Assembly: GCA_020722815.1 (NCBI GenBank)
Contig: DYKB01000017.1
Span: 39,828-103,827 of the forward strand
Direction of reading: 5' to 3'
Length of the DNA: 64,000 bases
DNA from: Caldithrix sp.
GTDB lineage: Bacteria; Zhuqueibacterota; Zhuqueibacteria; Thermofontimicrobiales; Sulfurfontimicrobiaceae
The notes below the pieces were generated by a model. That model did not search any database, was not told the origin of the DNA, and saw only the letters and a list, made by a program, of their open reading frames with translations. The translations under genes and the position numbers were made by a program. Positions 45,842-56,102 of the stretch are shown one piece after another (position 1 is the stretch's first letter; every line of letters starts with the position of its first letter).

Positions 45842-48800
45842 TCACATTAAACTAAAAGCCGTATCAATCACCGACATTACCTGCTTATCGCGATAGCCTT
45901 TTAATTTACAGGCGTTATTCGGGCAGACCATCGCACAGGCACCACACCCCTGGCAGAGCGCTTCACGTACCAGAACCGTATGACTGTCTTCATCCCAGAC
46001 GCGTGCACCATACACACAGGACGGGATGCACATCTGACAGCCGGAACAGCGTCTGGGATTTACTTCCGCTACCAGCGGGGAAGTCGTTAATTTCTCCTTC
46101 GTCAACAGACTGGCCGCCCGGACAGCAGCAGCATACCCCTGGGTTAGTGTCTCCTCAAGGAAACGCGGTGAATGGGCCAGCCCGGCGAGATAAATGCCAT
46201 CCCGATGAAAATCAACCGGCCGAAATTTCACTTCGGCTTCCTGGAAAAAGTTATCCTGATCCAGTTTCACATCTAAAATCGCCGCCAGTTGTGAATTATC
46301 GATTGGTTCAATGCCTGTACTGAGCAGCAATAAATCTGGTTTTAAAACAATTTGCTGGTTCAACACAGGTTCTACGGCAGTGACAGTAACTTTATCATTT
46401 TCAATTGTCACCTGTGGTTCCCGACCGGGCTCATAGCGGATGAAAAAGCCCCCCATCTCCCGTAATTTTGTATAGTACTGCTCCCGAAAACCATAGGTCA
46501 TAATATCGCGATTAAAAATAATAACTTCAGCGGCCGGATTTGCTTCTTTGATTTTAAGGGCATTCGTTATCGCCTGTGTGCAACAGATTCGGCTGCAATA
46601 AGGTCTTTTTTCGTCACGGGATTCCACACATTGAATCATCACCACCTGTTTTAACTGTGCCATATCGATTTCGCCCGCCACAACTTTTTCTTTAAATTGC
46701 TGCTGGGTCAATATTTGGGGGGATTTTCCATACTCATAACTCGATGGAATATGCTCCTGTCCCCCGGTTGCCACGATAATCGCGCCATATAGTTGTTCAA
46801 CCGGTTCAGGTTCACTGTTTTTAAGGAGCGCCGAAAACGCACCGGCTTCACCGGACACTTGCTGAAGCTGGGTTTGAAAATAAATTTTGATCAACGCGTT
46901 CGCTTCGGTGGCAGCTCTTAATTCCCGAAGCAACTGCTGTGGATCTTGAGTATGCGGCGAAAAATACAATTTTTCTAATCTTCCCCCCAATTGCGCCGTT
47001 TTTTCGATTAAATCGACTCCGATTCCCAAATTGGCCAATCCCAGTGCGGCACTCATACCGGCGGCACCACCGCCGATGACCAGGGCGCGTTGTGTAATAT
47101 TACGGGATCGGGCTAATTCCAGATTTTCTTCCTGCTGTAAAAATTCATGTTGCATCAGAATCAATTGCTGTGCTTTTTTCGTCGCGGCTTCTGTATCATC
47201 AGCATGGGGCCAGGCGGCGTGTTCGCGAATATTGGCAATTCGGACATAGCCGGGCTGAATTCCGGCTTTCATACTGGCAGCTTCAAACAGATGCTGATAA
47301 TGATAGGGAACGCAGGCAGCAAATATAACCCGACTGACCTTTGATTCTATCAATTTTTGACTAATTTTTTCCAGACTACTGCTAGCACAAAGGGCATAAA
47401 TAGTTTCCGTGAGTGTCACACCTGGAAGCGATTTGACAAACCGGGCTAATTTCTTTACATCAACAATTTTTGAAATTTCCCCACCGCATTCACAGATAAA
47501 AACGGCTGTTTTCTTTTCCCAATCAAAAGATTCAGATCGCTCATCATAATAAGGTGCATACGGAGCTGATTCTTGCAGGTCTTCCACTGGTCGTTTGACT
47601 TTTCCACTTTTTGCCAAAGCAGATTTTACAACTTGTACCGCCTGCGCGGCAGCGGCACTGGCCTGAGTAATGGATTCAGGGATATCTTTTGGTTCAGAAA
47701 ATGCACCACAGACAAAAACACCTTCACGAGATGTTTTCACCTGGGTGAATGGATCCGTGACGCAAAATCCCCACTGATTTAATTTGATGTCCAATATTTT
47801 AGCCAGTTCCTGCTGAAATGGCGCCGGCACTTGTCCAATAGAGAGTACGACTAAATCAAATTCGGTTGAATGCTGTTTATTTTGTTCATCCAGAAAGCGA
47901 ATGACCATTTTTTTCGTCGCCGGATTTTCTTTTACCACCGGGATTCGGCTTCTCGTAAAATTAACTTTAAACTTTAGTTTGGCATCGTTCATGTAGCGAT
48001 GGTAGCCTTTTCCGTAAGCCCGTGCATCCATATAGAAGAAATGAATATCCAGGTCCGGATTTTCTTCACGAATAATCATGGCTTCTTTCAACGCATACAT
48101 GCAACAGGCGGCCGAACAATAATTTCGTTCCTGATCACGCGAGCCAACACACTGGATAAAAGCGATGTTTTTCGGTTTTTCACCATTGGAGGGGCGAAAA
48201 ATATCACCCTTACCCGCGCCATATCCCGAAAACATTCGTTCCAGTTCAATACTGGTCAAAACATCCGGATAACGACCATGTCCATATTGCATCAGATTTT
48301 TTGGATTAAATTCATCAAAACCAGAAGCGATAATGATGGCACTCACCGACAATTCAGTCATTTTTTCGGACGCATCCAGATTGATGGCCTGCGTGGGACA
48401 AATTTTTACACACTCACCGCAACGCGTACAGGTGGCTGGATCAATGGCATACATATTCGGCATCGGGAGTGGGTAGCGGGCATATATCGCCTTCCGCGTC
48501 TTTAATTTGCCCTGAAATTCGTCTTCAACTTCAACCGGGCAAACAGGCACGCATGCGCCGCAGTTAATGCATTTATCGGGATCAACGGTCATGGCCTGGG
48601 TGCTAATGGATGCTTTAAAATCACCTGCCGAACCAGTCAAATTAATCACTTTCGAGCCTGGAATCGCCAAAATATTAGGGTGATATAATTCGCGACGCAG
48701 GCAATAGTGAACCGTACCATGTCGGGCAACGGTCGGGAGCAGTTGGCACATACCACAGCGATTGGTGGGGAATTGCCGATCCAGTTGCGAAAGCGTTCCG

Positions 48801-48922
48801 CCCATGAATGGATTCTGGTCGACGAGATACACCTGATGTCCCAATTCTGCCACATCGAAAGCGGCTTTAATTCCCCCGATTCCTGCTCCGATTATCAGTA
48901 CGGCCCCTGCATCTGATTTCAT
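45842..48922 (-). CDS. hdrA: Double HdrA-like flavoprotein (two HdrA units in one chain)
   Basis: About 1026 residues from the ATG at 48922; an in-frame upstream ATG at 49018 would add a leader unlike HdrA. Unit one begins VLIIGAGIGGIKAAFDVAE and has the HdrA GMCQ cysteine site and two ferredoxin motifs (CINCGACVPVCP, CTRCGECVKICP). Unit two begins near VFICECGGEISKIVDV with an HdrA N-terminal domain, a second FAD site (RALVIGGGAAGMSAALGLA) and a C-terminal pair CSGCQMCIPSC and CQGCGACAMVCP. Both units have the paired-cysteine segments CCMYALKEAM and CCTQAITNALK. HdrA carries the bifurcating FAD; whether both FADs bifurcate is unknown. Confidence 0.87.
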   Translation of the reverse strand: MKSDAGAVLIIGAGIGGIKAAFDVAELGHQVYLVDQNPFMGGTLSQLDRQFPTNRCGMCQLLPTVARHGTVHYCLRRELYHPNILAIPGSKVINLTGSAGDFKASISTQAMTVDPDKCINCGACVPVCPVEVEDEFQGKLKTRKAIYARYPLPMPNMYAIDPATCTRCGECVKICPTQAINLDASEKMTELSVSAIIIASGFDEFNPKNLMQYGHGRYPDVLTSIELERMFSGYGAGKGDIFRPSNGEKPKNIAFIQCVGSRDQERNYCSAACCMYALKEAMIIREENPDLDIHFFYMDARAYGKGYHRYMNDAKLKFKVNFTRSRIPVVKENPATKKMVIRFLDEQNKQHSTEFDLVVLSIGQVPAPFQQELAKILDIKLNQWGFCVTDPFTQVKTSREGVFVCGAFSEPKDIPESITQASAAAAQAVQVVKSALAKSGKVKRPVEDLQESAPYAPYYDERSESFDWEKKTAVFICECGGEISKIVDVKKLARFVKSLPGVTLTETIYALCASSSLEKISQKLIESKVSRVIFAACVPYHYQHLFEAASMKAGIQPGYVRIANIREHAAWPHADDTEAATKKAQQLILMQHEFLQQEENLELARSRNITQRALVIGGGAAGMSAALGLANLGIGVDLIEKTAQLGGRLEKLYFSPHTQDPQQLLRELRAATEANALIKIYFQTQLQQVSGEAGAFSALLKNSEPEPVEQLYGAIIVATGGQEHIPSSYEYGKSPQILTQQQFKEKVVAGEIDMAQLKQVVMIQCVESRDEKRPYCSRICCTQAITNALKIKEANPAAEVIIFNRDIMTYGFREQYYTKLREMGGFFIRYEPGREPQVTIENDKVTVTAVEPVLNQQIVLKPDLLLLSTGIEPIDNSQLAAILDVKLDQDNFFQEAEVKFRPVDFHRDGIYLAGLAHSPRFLEETLTQGYAAAVRAASLLTKEKLTTSPLVAEVNPRRCSGCQMCIPSCVYGARVWDEDSHTVLVREALCQGCGACAMVCPNNACKLKGYRDKQVMSVIDTAFSLM

Positions 48923-49095
48923 AAAGTCGTCATTCCCTGTTATGGGTGAAAGGTATTTTATTTCAATGCAAATGATTCGTGATGCGGAATACGTGAATTG
49001 TTTTTTATTCCGTATCACGAATTACGCATCACGCAACATATTTTAACAATAAATGACTACAATTATTGATATGAACCTACAAAATGACCAAAACA

Positions 49096-51060
49096 TTAAA
49101 AAGCCTCTTCATAGTCCTTCGCTGCAATCGAAATGATATTTAATAGCTGTTTATTAGAAGCATTATTAAGCTGCATCGCACCGGAAGGACAGAGTCCGGC
49201 ACAGGCGCCACAGCCTTCACACAAGGCTTCATTAACGATAGCTACCCGCAGTCGTGGATGAACTTTTGGGGCATGATAAGCGCAAATTGATTCACAGAGC
49301 CCACAACCGGCACAAACATCCGGATCGGCATGAGCAATTTCCGGATTATGCAACAACTCTTTCCGTGAAAAAAGGGACAGTACCTTACTCGCAGCCCCAC
49401 TTCCCTGATAAATCGAATCCGGCATATCTTTTGGTGAAGAAGCACTGCCACAAAGATAAATTCCAGCCGTTAAAGTTTCCAATGGACCGAGTTTTAAATG
49501 TGCCTCAGAGGCGAAGCCAAAGCCATCGGTGATAATGTTTAATTTTTTCCCCAATTCGCGACTGCCTTCAGCACCGGTGGCAGCCATTGCCAGTACCACC
49601 AGGTCGGCATCAACTTGCACCATCATATCGCTTAGCGTATCGGCACCCAGTACTTTAAGCTTATCCCCCTCACGGTAAATTTTTGAGACCCGTCCGCGGA
49701 GATAAAGTAGATGATGTTCTTCAATACCGGCTTTTACATACTCTTCATACCCTTTGCCAGTGGAACGAATGTCCATATAAAAGATATAGGCCTGGCCATC
49801 CGGAACTTTCTGTTTATAAAGCTGCGCCTGTTTGGCAGTGTACATACAACAAATTCGCGAACAATAGGGGAAATGATGCTCCGGATCGCGGGAACCGGAA
49901 CATTTGATAAAAACAACTTCTTTCGGAACTTTGCCATCGGATGGCCGATGAAGCGTTCCGCCATTACTGTTCACTAGTAACCGTTCAAATTGTAATCCAT
50001 CGAGAATATCCGGATCAGATTGATATTCCGTCAGATGCTTTTTATCATATAAATCATAGCCCGAGGCCACGACAATTGCGCCACAATCATTTTCAACCAC
50101 CTTCGAGGTTTGATTAAAATCAATTGCATCCAACGGGCAGGCTTGCTGGCACAGGTCACATTTTTCACCATTTAAATTTAAACAGGTTTTTGAATCAATT
50201 ACCGGTTTGCCAGGATAAGCACCGGGATAGGAAATATAAATTGCCGGTCGCGGTTTGATACCCCGATCAAAATCTGAATATGTGGTGACCGGACAGACCG
50301 CTGTACATTTTCCACAGCCATCACATTTATTCCAGTCCACATAACGCGCTTTATTTCGAATTCTAACTTTGAAACTGCCAACATAGCCTTCAACATCTTC
50401 GATTTCAGAGTACGCTTGAAGGGTGATATTCGGATGATTTACCACTTCGATGAGCATATTCTGAAGTGCTTCCTGGGCCTTTTCCATTGTCAAAACCAGA
50501 TTCGATAACTGAACCGCATGTCCACCAATATGGGGTTGGCGTTCAACCAGGGTTACCGGATACCCGCTATTGGCAATATCCAGCGCCGCCTGCATCCCGC
50601 TCACGCCGGCGCCCACAATGGTAACTTTCCGGGTGAGGGGAACCACCATGGGCTCCAGTTCCAGATTCAATCGAATCTTTTCGATGGTTCCTTTGATAAT
50701 CGTCAGTGCTTTTCGGGTGGCGGTCTCCGGTTCATGGGCATGCGGCCAGCTACTCCACTCACGGATATTGGCCACTTCCACCGAATAAGGATTTAATCCC
50801 ATTTTTTTGGCGAGATTTCGAAAGGTGACTTGATGGAGCGATGGAGAGCAGTTACTCATGACGATACCATCCAAATGCTTCTCTTGAATCGCCTTCCGAA
50901 CTAATGCCTGGCCGGGATCAGAACACATATAAATATAATTTTCAGCATGGACCACGCCGGGATATTTCTTTATCTCTTCAACTACCTTTTCCACATCAAT
51001 TGTACCGGCGATATTCAATCCACAGTGGCAAACAAATACGCCAATTCTTTTTCGTTGCAT
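49096..51060 (-). CDS. hdrA: HdrA-like electron-bifurcating flavoprotein
   Basis: A 654-residue HdrA. The N-terminal domain starts GVFVCHCGLNIAGTIDVEKV, followed by CSDPGQ and NCSPSLH cysteine sites. The FAD domain is VTIVGAGVSGMQAALDIANSG. Inserted ferredoxin motifs are CDGCGKCTAVCP and CDLCQQACP, and the C-terminal domain has CAGCGLCESICAYH and CEGCGACAGLCPSG. The arrangement is that of canonical HdrA. It is encoded between the HdrA-GltD chimera (276-bp gap upstream) and the double HdrA (about 170-bp gap downstream). Confidence 0.9.
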   Translation of the reverse strand: MQRKRIGVFVCHCGLNIAGTIDVEKVVEEIKKYPGVVHAENYIYMCSDPGQALVRKAIQEKHLDGIVMSNCSPSLHQVTFRNLAKKMGLNPYSVEVANIREWSSWPHAHEPETATRKALTIIKGTIEKIRLNLELEPMVVPLTRKVTIVGAGVSGMQAALDIANSGYPVTLVERQPHIGGHAVQLSNLVLTMEKAQEALQNMLIEVVNHPNITLQAYSEIEDVEGYVGSFKVRIRNKARYVDWNKCDGCGKCTAVCPVTTYSDFDRGIKPRPAIYISYPGAYPGKPVIDSKTCLNLNGEKCDLCQQACPLDAIDFNQTSKVVENDCGAIVVASGYDLYDKKHLTEYQSDPDILDGLQFERLLVNSNGGTLHRPSDGKVPKEVVFIKCSGSRDPEHHFPYCSRICCMYTAKQAQLYKQKVPDGQAYIFYMDIRSTGKGYEEYVKAGIEEHHLLYLRGRVSKIYREGDKLKVLGADTLSDMMVQVDADLVVLAMAATGAEGSRELGKKLNIITDGFGFASEAHLKLGPLETLTAGIYLCGSASSPKDMPDSIYQGSGAASKVLSLFSRKELLHNPEIAHADPDVCAGCGLCESICAYHAPKVHPRLRVAIVNEALCEGCGACAGLCPSGAMQLNNASNKQLLNIISIAAKDYEEAF

Positions 51061-51336
51061 GCTGAATTCCTGATGTATTAATTAGTAAGACTACCAATTT
51101 CGCAGATAAAAAATCGAAATCTGCTTCATCGTTAAAATTTGTTGTTACTTTTATCTTGTTTTAGCCTGACCTAACCGACTTTTCATTGGTTTTAAAAATG
51201 CAGGACAAATAGTTTATCTGTTTCATATTGGGCACATTAACAATTTGCCCCACAGCGCTGGGAAAAGTTGTCTCGCGATAACGATTAAAGCCAGAGCCAA
51301 AGGCCAGTTGCTGATCGCCAAAGGCCGCATTTGGAT

Positions 51337-54093
51337 TTAATTTAATCCAACCAATTCCAATTCTTCGAGCATCTCTTTATACTCAACCTTTTTGGCGACC
51401 GGCTTCTCTTCCGTGGCAAAGAGAGCGAGGACCTTTCCCGCGCAGCCAGCAGCATGTGCCACACACTCCGGAATATCCTTCGGTGCCTGAGCGGTACCGG
51501 CAATAAAAATACCCGGCACATTGGTCTCCACGGGCTTTAACCGCGGATGAAGTTCCTGTAAAAATCCCCACTGGTTCATTTCAATGCCCAGCATTTCTGC
51601 CAGTGCCCGCGTTTCAGGACGGGGAATTATGGCCATCGCCAGGACAACTAAATCTGCGGCAATTTCCACTTTATTGCCGGAAATCGTATCCGTGCCCCAA
51701 ACCATCAGATGCTCGCCATCGCGAAATATCTTGGAGACCTGACCACGCAGGTAGATAATGCCATCCTCCTCAACCCCGCGCTGGTAAAATTCCTCGTACA
51801 TCTTGCCGTCAAACCGGAGATCCATATAAAAATTAAATACCTGACCATCAGGGACCGCATGTTTGTAGAGCATGCCCATTTTGCAGCTATACATACAACA
51901 TACACGGGAACAGTATGGCAGGTGTCGCTCGGGATCCCGGGAGCCAGTACACTGGACAAAAACCACTGTTTTGGGCACTTTCCCATCTGAAGGACGAAAA
52001 ATTTCTCCCGCAGTTGGCCCGCCAGGTGCCAGGAGTCGTTCAAATTGGAGTGGATCCAGGACGTCGGGATCTAACTCGAATTCTTTTATTTCAGATTTCG
52101 GTAGTAATTCATAGCCGGTTGCCACCACAATTGAACCGACATTCAGCGTTTCAAAGCGATCTTCAATCGCATGATTAATCGCATGCGGTTCACACACGGT
52201 CTCACAATAGCGGCATTCGGAACAACCACCACAAGCCAGACAGCGTGCTGCCTCGGCTTTCGCCTGCTCCTCAGTGAAACCTGTTTCGACCTCAACAAAA
52301 CTTTTAATTCGTTCAGCGACCTCAAGTTCTGGCATGGGCACAGGTGTTACGGCGGCACGTTTTTCAGAATATTTGACAGCTTCAACCACCGGCAATCTTT
52401 TAGGTGGTGAATATTGTAAAGCTTCGCCGTTTAAATATTTTATCATCATTTCGGCCGCGACATGGCCGGCCTGCATCGCTTCCACCACTGTTTTCGGGCC
52501 GGAAACGGCATCGCCACCGGCAAAAATCCCCGGCACATTGGTGGCCAATGTGTTCGGATCGACAATAAAAGTATTCCATTTTGAAATTTCGAATGAATGT
52601 GTTTCTCCTAAAAAGGCCAGGTCTGGCTCCTGACTGATTGCCGGAATCAAATTATCAAGGGGAATCACAAATTCAGAATTGGGTATTGGAACAGGACGTT
52701 TTCGGCCGCTTTTATCCTTTTCACCAAGTGTATTTCGTAAACATTCAATCCCGGTTATTTTGCCATTTTCCGTTAAAATTCGCGTCGGGGTGGTTAAAAG
52801 TTCAATTTTGACCCCTTCCTGTTCCGCCGCATGGATTTCAGCCGGATCAGCCGGCATCTCGGCACGGGTCCGTCGATAAATTATCGTTACCTCTTTCACT
52901 CCCATACGAACGGCGGAACGCGCGGCATCGATGGCAGCATTGCCGGCACCGATAACCCCCACGCGATTCCCCAATTTTACCGGCTTGTTCAGATTAATTT
53001 CGCGTAAAAATTCCACACAATCGATAACCCCTTCCGCATCTTCACCCTCGATACTCAATTTTATGCTTTTTTGCGCACCAGGTGCCAGAAAGATCGCTTT
53101 ATACCCCTGCTTAAGTAAATCTTCAAGTGTCAAATCAGGTCCAATCGGTGTGTTACAACGAATTTCCACCCCCAATTCAGTGACCAGTTGAATTTCAAAA
53201 TCCAAAATTTCCTTTGGTAAACGATAATTCGGGATTCCCCATTTGAGCATTCCACCTGGTTCGGGCAGCGCCTCGAAAATCGTGCTCATATAACCAGCCC
53301 GGGCCAAATCGTAAGCAGCGGTCAGGCCGGCCGGGCCAGCGCCCACAATCGCGAATTTTTCCGGATGAATGACTGCCGGTTTTTCAATCACTCGCGTATC
53401 ATTTTTCATTTCCCAATCGGCAATAAACCGCTTCAGAAATTTAATCGCGACGGGTTCATCCACTTCACCCCGTAAACAGGCATCCTGACAGCGATGATTA
53501 CAAACACGTCCCAGCACGCCGGGGAAAGGAATGCGTTCCCGGACCAGGCGAATCGCTTCCTGATAATGGCCGTGTGCAATCAGGGCGACATAACCCTGGG
53601 CATTGCATTCAATAGGGCAGGCGCTTTTGCAGGGGGAAAGCCCTTTCTTTTCAATGACAAATTTATTGGGGACGGCCTGGGCAAATGGCTTAAAGGTGGC
53701 TTTTTGATCGACAACCGCCCGGTCAAAATCACTGGGATAGGCCACGGTACAAACATTATTACATTCACCGCAGCCAGTACACTTATCCCAATCGATATAG
53801 GGTGTTTTATGCTTGATTTTTACCTGAAAATTGCCTGCTTCGCCCGTAACCGCCTCGACCTGGCTATACGCCAGAATCTTGATATTCGGATGTTGGTAAC
53901 AGGCCACCATTTTAGGGGTTAAAATACACTGCGGGCAATCAAGTGTGGGAAAAACCTCTGAAATTTGAACCATGTGTCCGCCGATACTGGATGATTTATC
54001 CAGCAGATAAACCTGATATCCGGCATCAGCCACGTCCAGCGCCACATGAATCCCGGTGACTCCCCCTCCAATAATCAATAATTTTTTTTCCAT
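51337..54093 (-). CDS. HdrA with an inserted GltD/NfnB-like NAD(P)H-oxidoreductase module
   Basis: A 918-residue chimera. Residues 1-~130 are the first part of HdrA (LLIIGGGVTGIHVALDVADAG, cysteine site in LDCPQCILTP, CTGCGECNNVC). Residues ~145-605 are a complete glutamate-synthase-small-subunit-like domain: CKSACPIECNAQGYV, CNHRCQDACLRGEVDEP, a second FAD site AIVGAGPAGLTAAYDLARAG and an NAD(P)H site VGVIGAGNAAIDAARSAVRMG. The remainder returns to HdrA with CLACGGCSECRYC, CTGSRDPERHLPYCSRVCCMYSCKMG and GIFIAGTAQAPKDIPE. This provides a direct route from NAD(P)H to the Hdr core. It is 64 bp downstream of hdrB. Confidence 0.9.
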   Translation of the reverse strand: MEKKLLIIGGGVTGIHVALDVADAGYQVYLLDKSSSIGGHMVQISEVFPTLDCPQCILTPKMVACYQHPNIKILAYSQVEAVTGEAGNFQVKIKHKTPYIDWDKCTGCGECNNVCTVAYPSDFDRAVVDQKATFKPFAQAVPNKFVIEKKGLSPCKSACPIECNAQGYVALIAHGHYQEAIRLVRERIPFPGVLGRVCNHRCQDACLRGEVDEPVAIKFLKRFIADWEMKNDTRVIEKPAVIHPEKFAIVGAGPAGLTAAYDLARAGYMSTIFEALPEPGGMLKWGIPNYRLPKEILDFEIQLVTELGVEIRCNTPIGPDLTLEDLLKQGYKAIFLAPGAQKSIKLSIEGEDAEGVIDCVEFLREINLNKPVKLGNRVGVIGAGNAAIDAARSAVRMGVKEVTIIYRRTRAEMPADPAEIHAAEQEGVKIELLTTPTRILTENGKITGIECLRNTLGEKDKSGRKRPVPIPNSEFVIPLDNLIPAISQEPDLAFLGETHSFEISKWNTFIVDPNTLATNVPGIFAGGDAVSGPKTVVEAMQAGHVAAEMMIKYLNGEALQYSPPKRLPVVEAVKYSEKRAAVTPVPMPELEVAERIKSFVEVETGFTEEQAKAEAARCLACGGCSECRYCETVCEPHAINHAIEDRFETLNVGSIVVATGYELLPKSEIKEFELDPDVLDPLQFERLLAPGGPTAGEIFRPSDGKVPKTVVFVQCTGSRDPERHLPYCSRVCCMYSCKMGMLYKHAVPDGQVFNFYMDLRFDGKMYEEFYQRGVEEDGIIYLRGQVSKIFRDGEHLMVWGTDTISGNKVEIAADLVVLAMAIIPRPETRALAEMLGIEMNQWGFLQELHPRLKPVETNVPGIFIAGTAQAPKDIPECVAHAAGCAGKVLALFATEEKPVAKKVEYKEMLEELELVGLN

Positions 54094-54156
54094 TGTCTCT
54101 AAATTATTTTACCGTTTTCCAATCGTAGAGTCTGAAACTCAATCAGAACCTGAATT

Positions 54157-55041
54157 CTAATCAATCAGTGACTTCTGTTTCAATACAGGTCGCGGATCAA
54201 CATAATGTTTATCAAATCCCATAATTGATTCTGGTTTACCAAAAGCCAGGGCCATCAATTGTGTAAAATAGAGGATGGGAATTTTTGAAAAACCAAAATA
54301 TCTCTTTTCAATATCCAATTGGCGTCGATCTAAATTATATTGACAGAGCGGACAACTGGTCACAATCACGTCCGCACCCCGGCTTTGCATCGAATTTACA
54401 ATTTTATATACCACGTCGGCTGTAAAATCCGGTCGATTAACTGTCTGATAGGAGCCACAACATTCGGTTTTCAGCGGATCGTCAATGATTTCCGCACCTA
54501 ATTCAGTCATCACCTTTTCCAAAATTGTCGGGTGTTCCAGATCATCCAGGCCAACCTCAGGCGGACGAAGCAACAAACAACCATAATACGAAGCAACATG
54601 TAAATTTTTCAAAGGCCGGGTCACTTTAAATTTAATTTCATCAAAACCAGGAGTTTGTTTTAAAACTTCAAGGAAATGCAATACTTCAACTTCACCATTA
54701 TACGCTACCTGATTATCCAGATAAGTATTGATGCGGCGATGGTTTAACGGATCGGATTGAATAAAAAGATTAGCCCTTTTCAGCGTATTGTAACACATGG
54801 AACAGATCGTAACCAGCTTATCTTCGCCTTTATCCCGCACACGAATCAAATTTCGAATCGGGGCAATTTGATGAATAAGGTCATCATGCGCCAGCGAATA
54901 AGCCGTCCCGCAGCAATTCCACATCTCCAATTCATTTAATTGCAGTCCCAGAACCTCAGCCGTAGCCAGTGTCGTATCATTGAATTGTTTAGCTTTAGCT
55001 TTTAAAGTACAGCCCGGATAGTATGAGATTTCTAATGCCAT
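54157..55041 (-). CDS. hdrB: HdrB-like CCG-domain subunit (first copy)
   Basis: 294 residues from the ATG at 55041, preceded by AAGGG; the frame continues upstream only by overlapping hdrC. The N-terminus ISYYPGCTLKAKAKQFND is typical of HdrB. Two CCG domains are complete: WNCCGTAYS with CSMCYN, and TECCGSYQTV with CPLCQYNLD. These ligate the noncubane clusters of heterodisulfide-reductase type. Physiological acceptor unknown, since methanogen coenzymes are not expected here. The gene is 10 bp downstream of hdrC. Confidence 0.9.
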   Translation of the reverse strand: MALEISYYPGCTLKAKAKQFNDTTLATAEVLGLQLNELEMWNCCGTAYSLAHDDLIHQIAPIRNLIRVRDKGEDKLVTICSMCYNTLKRANLFIQSDPLNHRRINTYLDNQVAYNGEVEVLHFLEVLKQTPGFDEIKFKVTRPLKNLHVASYYGCLLLRPPEVGLDDLEHPTILEKVMTELGAEIIDDPLKTECCGSYQTVNRPDFTADVVYKIVNSMQSRGADVIVTSCPLCQYNLDRRQLDIEKRYFGFSKIPILYFTQLMALAFGKPESIMGFDKHYVDPRPVLKQKSLID

Positions 55042-55051
55042 TGGTACACCC

Positions 55052-55459
55052 TTATGCCGTGAATTTTCTAAAATTACTAATGATTGCAATTGGAGGTAGT
55101 TCTTCAAGTAATTCCTGAGGTAATTGAGATGGTTCAACGTAATTTTTATTTTTACGCAATACAATCTGTCGGACGGCTTCCATTATTTTAGCCAGATCAA
55201 CCCCACGTGGACATCTCACCGCGCAGGTATTACACGCGGCACATAACCACATGGTTTTAAAATTTTTGATTTTGTCCTCCAGACCAAGTTGAACCAGACG
55301 GATGATTTGACTGGGAAGGATATCCATTTCCGCTACCGCCGGGCAACCCGCCGAACATTTGCCACATTGATAGCAGGCAAGCAAATTTTGACCGCTTATC
55401 TCTTCTACTTTTTTAACAAAATCACTCTGTACCGACTCACGAGTAAGTTTTATAATCAT
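55052..55459 (-). CDS. hdrC: HdrC-like iron-sulfur subunit (first copy)
   Basis: A 135-residue protein with two 4Fe-4S motifs, CYQCGKCSAGCP and CAACNTCAVRCP, and the landmark PSQIIRLVQLGLEDKI. It is the first gene of the minus-strand Hdr cluster. GGAG lies 6 nt before the ATG. No consensus promoter was recognised immediately upstream. Confidence 0.9.
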   Translation of the reverse strand: MIIKLTRESVQSDFVKKVEEISGQNLLACYQCGKCSAGCPAVAEMDILPSQIIRLVQLGLEDKIKNFKTMWLCAACNTCAVRCPRGVDLAKIMEAVRQIVLRKNKNYVEPSQLPQELLEELPPIAIISNFRKFTA

Positions 55460-56102
55460 GCCATGCTCCGATTGAGGTAATTACAAAAGCCAATTAATTG
55501 TCTGTACAAGAACAACGAACGTCCATCCCTAAAGAATTTGAACTTCAACCGCATGAATCATAATTGGTACAAATCAATTAAACCATACGCGAGCCAACGT
55601 CGTTCTCGATTTTTCTTGCCCTCACGCTAACCTTCTCCGGGGGAAAAAAAAGGCGTATCGATTCCCTCTCCCCCGGGGAGAGGGCTTCTGAATGACAATA
55701 ATAAAATCCGAAAGCCATTTTGGCTTGCGTATAACAGCCTGAACCTGTCACAGCGCGTCGTTATATGTCATGGCTTCTGGCATACTTCCTGCTCATCATC
55801 AGATTAAAAATCATAACTTTGAGCAAACGGCGTTCACGAACGAATCTATTGAAAGAGGTCGGCACCTGAAAATGCCCGATCTCCAGGTTGATTCTGTTGC
55901 TAAATATATCAAACTAGATTTCTATTGTCAAGGGAATTTTTAATTATTTTTAATATTGTCAAATTATTCAATACTTAACTGGAAAGTTACCCTGAATTTG
56001 GGAACTTAACAAATTTTAATTAAGTTCACCTCATATAAAAAATGAGAACGATTGCGAAAATTCATCCATCTTTTGAATTAGCCAAGTACACAGGAGTCAA
56101 AA
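55460..56102. other. Spacer between divergent hdrC and prc with a palindromic repeat
   Basis: Contains a C-rich/G-rich repeat (about 55618-55687, CCCTCACGCTAACC then CCCTCTCCC and GGGGAGAGGG) and otherwise AT-rich sequence that must include both promoters. No RNA gene or reading frame is supported. Confidence 0.5.

Noticed and set aside
51150..51336. Minus-strand stretch after the HdrA-GltD gene that reads NPNAAFGDQQLAFGSGFNRY and onward
   Set aside because: It looks coding-like but has no start or ribosome-binding site and no recognised family. It may be a decayed fragment; evidence is too thin to call it.
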